Part shown: positions 62,286 to 64,000 of the stretch, piece after piece
How the letters are laid out: every line of letters begins with the position of its first letter
How positions within the stretch are numbered: the first letter of the stretch is position 1
Origin: Paenibacillus sp. PAMC 26794
GTDB lineage: Bacteria > Bacillota > Bacilli > Paenibacillales > Paenibacillaceae
Direction of reading: 5' to 3'
Assembly (NCBI RefSeq): GCF_000316035.1
Contig: NZ_ANHX01000084.1
Coordinates: 1 to 64,000, forward strand
Length of the DNA: 64,000 nucleotides
Notes under the pieces: generated by a model
Databases searched by the model: none
The model's input: the letters and a program-made list of their open reading frames with translations, nothing else
What the model was told of the DNA's origin: nothing
Translations under genes and position numbers: made by a program

Positions 62286-62918
62286 TTGAATTTACGTAGA
62301 TGGTTTTTCCTGTTTTGGACAGCCTTGCTTATTGGGGCCGCGGGAGCATTGGGTACAGGATTGATTATGATGCTGGTGAACGGGGAGAAAACAAATGGAT
62401 TGAATGATTTTCTTCTGTATCTTTTGATCCTATTTGGATCAGGGGTTATGATCAGCGTATATTCACAAATGGGTTTCTTTGCATATCTGATATTGAATTA
62501 TATGGGTAAAGGTGTTTTTCCAAAGCGCGGTTGGCAGATCGTGCAGATTGTACTAACGGTGTTAGCCCTGCTTGACGTGATGTTTTTACGTCTGTTTGTT
62601 GGGGGAGACCGGGAGCGTATATCGGATATTGTGTTAGGTATCATGATTTTGACAGCTGCAATTGTTACCGCTTACGTTAAAGTAAAGCTGACTCATATCT
62701 CCGCGCTCGTACCTACACTCTTTTTCATGATTGCCGTCACCATAGTGGAGACGATCGGCGTATTACGTATTGATGTGAATGCTGCAACCATATTTATTGT
62801 GGTTCCCTTGCTCCTATGTAATGCATACCAAATGCTGATATTGCACAGGCTGGTGGATGTATCGACGAACCGGAGTGTAAGTGGAAAGGCAGAACAGTTG
62901 AAAGAAAGCCGTGCATAG
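62286..62918 (+). CDS. kbaA: KinB-signalling pathway activation protein KbaA
   Basis: A 210-residue membrane protein with about six hydrophobic helices. In B. subtilis KbaA supports the KinB branch of the sporulation phosphorelay. The TTG at 62286 lies behind GGGGGTGG. It is divergent from gerD and convergent with pdaB, exactly as in B. subtilis, and that position supports the assignment more strongly than any motif. Confidence 0.88.
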   Translation: MNLRRWFFLFWTALLIGAAGALGTGLIMMLVNGEKTNGLNDFLLYLLILFGSGVMISVYSQMGFFAYLILNYMGKGVFPKRGWQIVQIVLTVLALLDVMFLRLFVGGDRERISDIVLGIMILTAAIVTAYVKVKLTHISALVPTLFFMIAVTIVETIGVLRIDVNAATIFIVVPLLLCNAYQMLILHRLVDVSTNRSVSGKAEQLKESRA

Positions 62919-62945
62919 AATTTATTTTGCATAAAAAACATACCA

Positions 62946-62974
62946 AAAAGAGCTAACCTGGTTAGCTCTTTTCA
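62946..62974 (+). terminator. Bidirectional terminator between kbaA and pdaB
   Basis: A 12-bp stem AAAAGAGCTAAC/GTTAGCTCTTTT (62946-62957 with 62961-62972) with a 3-base loop, between convergent genes. Confidence 0.88.
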
Positions 62975-63020
62975 ACTTTTAAACTCGTATTCGAGCTGTG
63001 TAGCTCAAGCAATCTACCAA

Positions 63021-63797
63021 TTATTGACCGCTGGCTTGATCACGAACTTCCTTACCTTCCACACTGGAATGGTTAAGCAACTCAGATACGGTTACGAATT
63101 CATAGCCCTGATTTTTTAATTTGTCGATAATGACAGGGAGTGCTTCATGCGTTTGTTTAGAAGAATCGCTAGCATGCAGCAGTACGATGTCCCCTGGATG
63201 TGCCTTGCTTACTACGCGATCAACAATGGTCTGTACACCAGGGTTTTTCCAATCCAAGGAGTCGGTATCCCACTGCACAACCTGATAATTCAGACTATTG
63301 GCTACCTGAAGCACTCGTTTGTCAAAGTCCCCGTTGGGCAGACGTAGTAATTTCGGTTCTTTTCCCGTTAAATCGGTTAAAATGCTATGAGCTGTCGAAA
63401 TTTCTTTGCGTATTTCTTCTTCGGTCAGGCTGCTGTAGTTCTCATGTTTGTGACCATGGCTGCCAATTTCATATCCTGCCTCTTTGATGGCAGTAACAAT
63501 TTCGGGATGTGTCTTGCTCCAGGGGGAGGAAAGGAAAAATGTTGCCTTCTGCACTTTATTTTCCTGAAGAACTTTCAGAATCGGCTCTGTCCGTTTATCC
63601 CCCCAGCTAATGTCAAAGGTAAGTGCGATTACCTTCTTCTCGGTTGGAACGCTGTAGACGGCTGATGGTGCTTCCTCCGAGAATACGGAGACATTGCCTC
63701 TCTCCAGATAAATAATACCGATCGCAAAGATGGCAGCAACGAGGACAATCAGGTACCGTTTAATCTTTTTGCCGCTAAATACATAGAACGAGTTCAT
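63021..63797 (-). CDS. pdaB: Polysaccharide deacetylase family sporulation protein PdaB
   Basis: A 258-residue protein. One N-terminal membrane segment (about residues 13-30) precedes a NodB homology domain (about 55-235). Motif 1 reads TFDISWG, with Asp62 but not the usual second Asp. Motif 2 keeps the metal histidine pair His114 and His118 (SHGHKHEN). LLRLPNGDFD and VLLHASD supply later motifs. PdaB is needed for spore stability and cortex maintenance in B. subtilis. A SigG-like promoter precedes it. Confidence 0.93.
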   Translation of the reverse strand: MNSFYVFSGKKIKRYLIVLVAAIFAIGIIYLERGNVSVFSEEAPSAVYSVPTEKKVIALTFDISWGDKRTEPILKVLQENKVQKATFFLSSPWSKTHPEIVTAIKEAGYEIGSHGHKHENYSSLTEEEIRKEISTAHSILTDLTGKEPKLLRLPNGDFDKRVLQVANSLNYQVVQWDTDSLDWKNPGVQTIVDRVVSKAHPGDIVLLHASDSSKQTHEALPVIIDKLKNQGYEFVTVSELLNHSSVEGKEVRDQASGQ

Positions 63798-63821
63798 TTC
63801 AATAAGCGCCCCTCTCCCATA

Positions 63822-63851
63822 AGAAATGCTTGTTTACTCTCCAATGTATGC
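63822..63851 (-). promoter_or_regulatory. Candidate SigG promoter of pdaB
   Basis: Read on the minus strand: a perfect GCATA -35 (63851-63847), an 18-base spacer and CATTTCT (63828-63822), which matches the CAT part of the -10 but not its end. Confidence 0.5.
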
Positions 63852-63919
63852 TCGTACTCCCCAGTTATTCGTAACGGAACCTTGTTTGTCCATCATTTTA
63901 GATTCTACAGGAGGTTATT

Positions 63920-64000
63920 ATGTTAAAATTCAGTACATTTTTTAAAGATCTTGGTTCCATCCGCAGTGCATTAATCTGGTCCGTAGTTTTGTTTGCTGTT
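63920..64000 (+). CDS. Start of an unidentified gene, cut by the window end
   Basis: An ATG at 63920 preceded by CAGGAGGTT opens a frame that stays open for 27 codons to the window edge. The start MLKFSTFFKDLGSIRSALIW and following VVLFAV suggest a short cytoplasmic segment and then a membrane helix. Too little is visible for a family assignment. Confidence 0.6.
   Translation, partial: MLKFSTFFKDLGSIRSALIWSVVLFAV

Overview
The window is a chromosomal segment of a low-to-mid GC, endospore-forming member of the Bacillota. Gene order, protein lengths and strong AGGAGG-type ribosome binding sites point to Paenibacillus or a close relative (inference from protein resemblance; no database search was possible). 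It covers the conserved ctsR-to-pdaB backbone known from Bacillus subtilis, nearly all of it on the + strand.

Layout. 1-2000: 3' part of a 23S rRNA gene, a 5S rRNA gene and a terminator. 2142-3317: an Eis-like acetyltransferase. 3471-8626: the class III heat-shock operon ctsR-mcsA-mcsB-clpC, with promoter, CtsR operator, a long structured leader and terminator. 8809-12043: radA, disA (c-di-AMP synthase) and pssA, followed by a small opposite-strand gene of unknown function (12170-12565). 12739-21815: yacL, ispD, ispF, gltX, a cysteine T-box, cysE, cysS, mrnC, rlmB, rae1 and sigH. 22120-25489: rpmG, secE, nusG, rplK, rplA, an L10 leader, rplJ and rplL. 25574-38876: a methyltransferase gene, rpoB, rpoC, rplGB, rpsL, rpsG, fusA and tuf. 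39313-54636: the S10-spc-alpha ribosomal protein cluster including secY, adk, map and infA. 54796-56626: truA, rplM, rpsI. 57426-59312: two sulfate assimilation genes, cysH and sat. 59381-63797: the spore and germination group cwlD, salA, gerD, kbaA, pdaB. A further gene begins at 63920 and is cut by the window end.

The genes combine translation and transcription machinery, protein quality control (arginine phosphorylation by McsB feeding ClpCP), isoprenoid precursor synthesis, tRNA charging, cysteine supply and sporulation control (SigH, KbaA, GerD, PdaB, CwlD). Regulation visible in the DNA includes a CtsR box, a T-box ahead of cysE-cysS, an L10 leader, several sigma-A promoters with 16-18 bp spacers, and SigG-like promoters in front of gerD and pdaB.

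I found no CRISPR array, prophage, insertion sequence, tRNA gene, toxin-antitoxin pair or defence system, and no clear new multi-gene system. The features most worth a second look are non-coding: the structured ctsR leader, the intergenic structures around rpsL and rpmJ, and the roughly 800-base pyrimidine-rich gap before cysH. There are also departures from the B. subtilis gene order: pssA plus the small minus-strand gene after disA, no ECF transporter genes between rplQ and truA, and cysH-sat between rpsI and cwlD.
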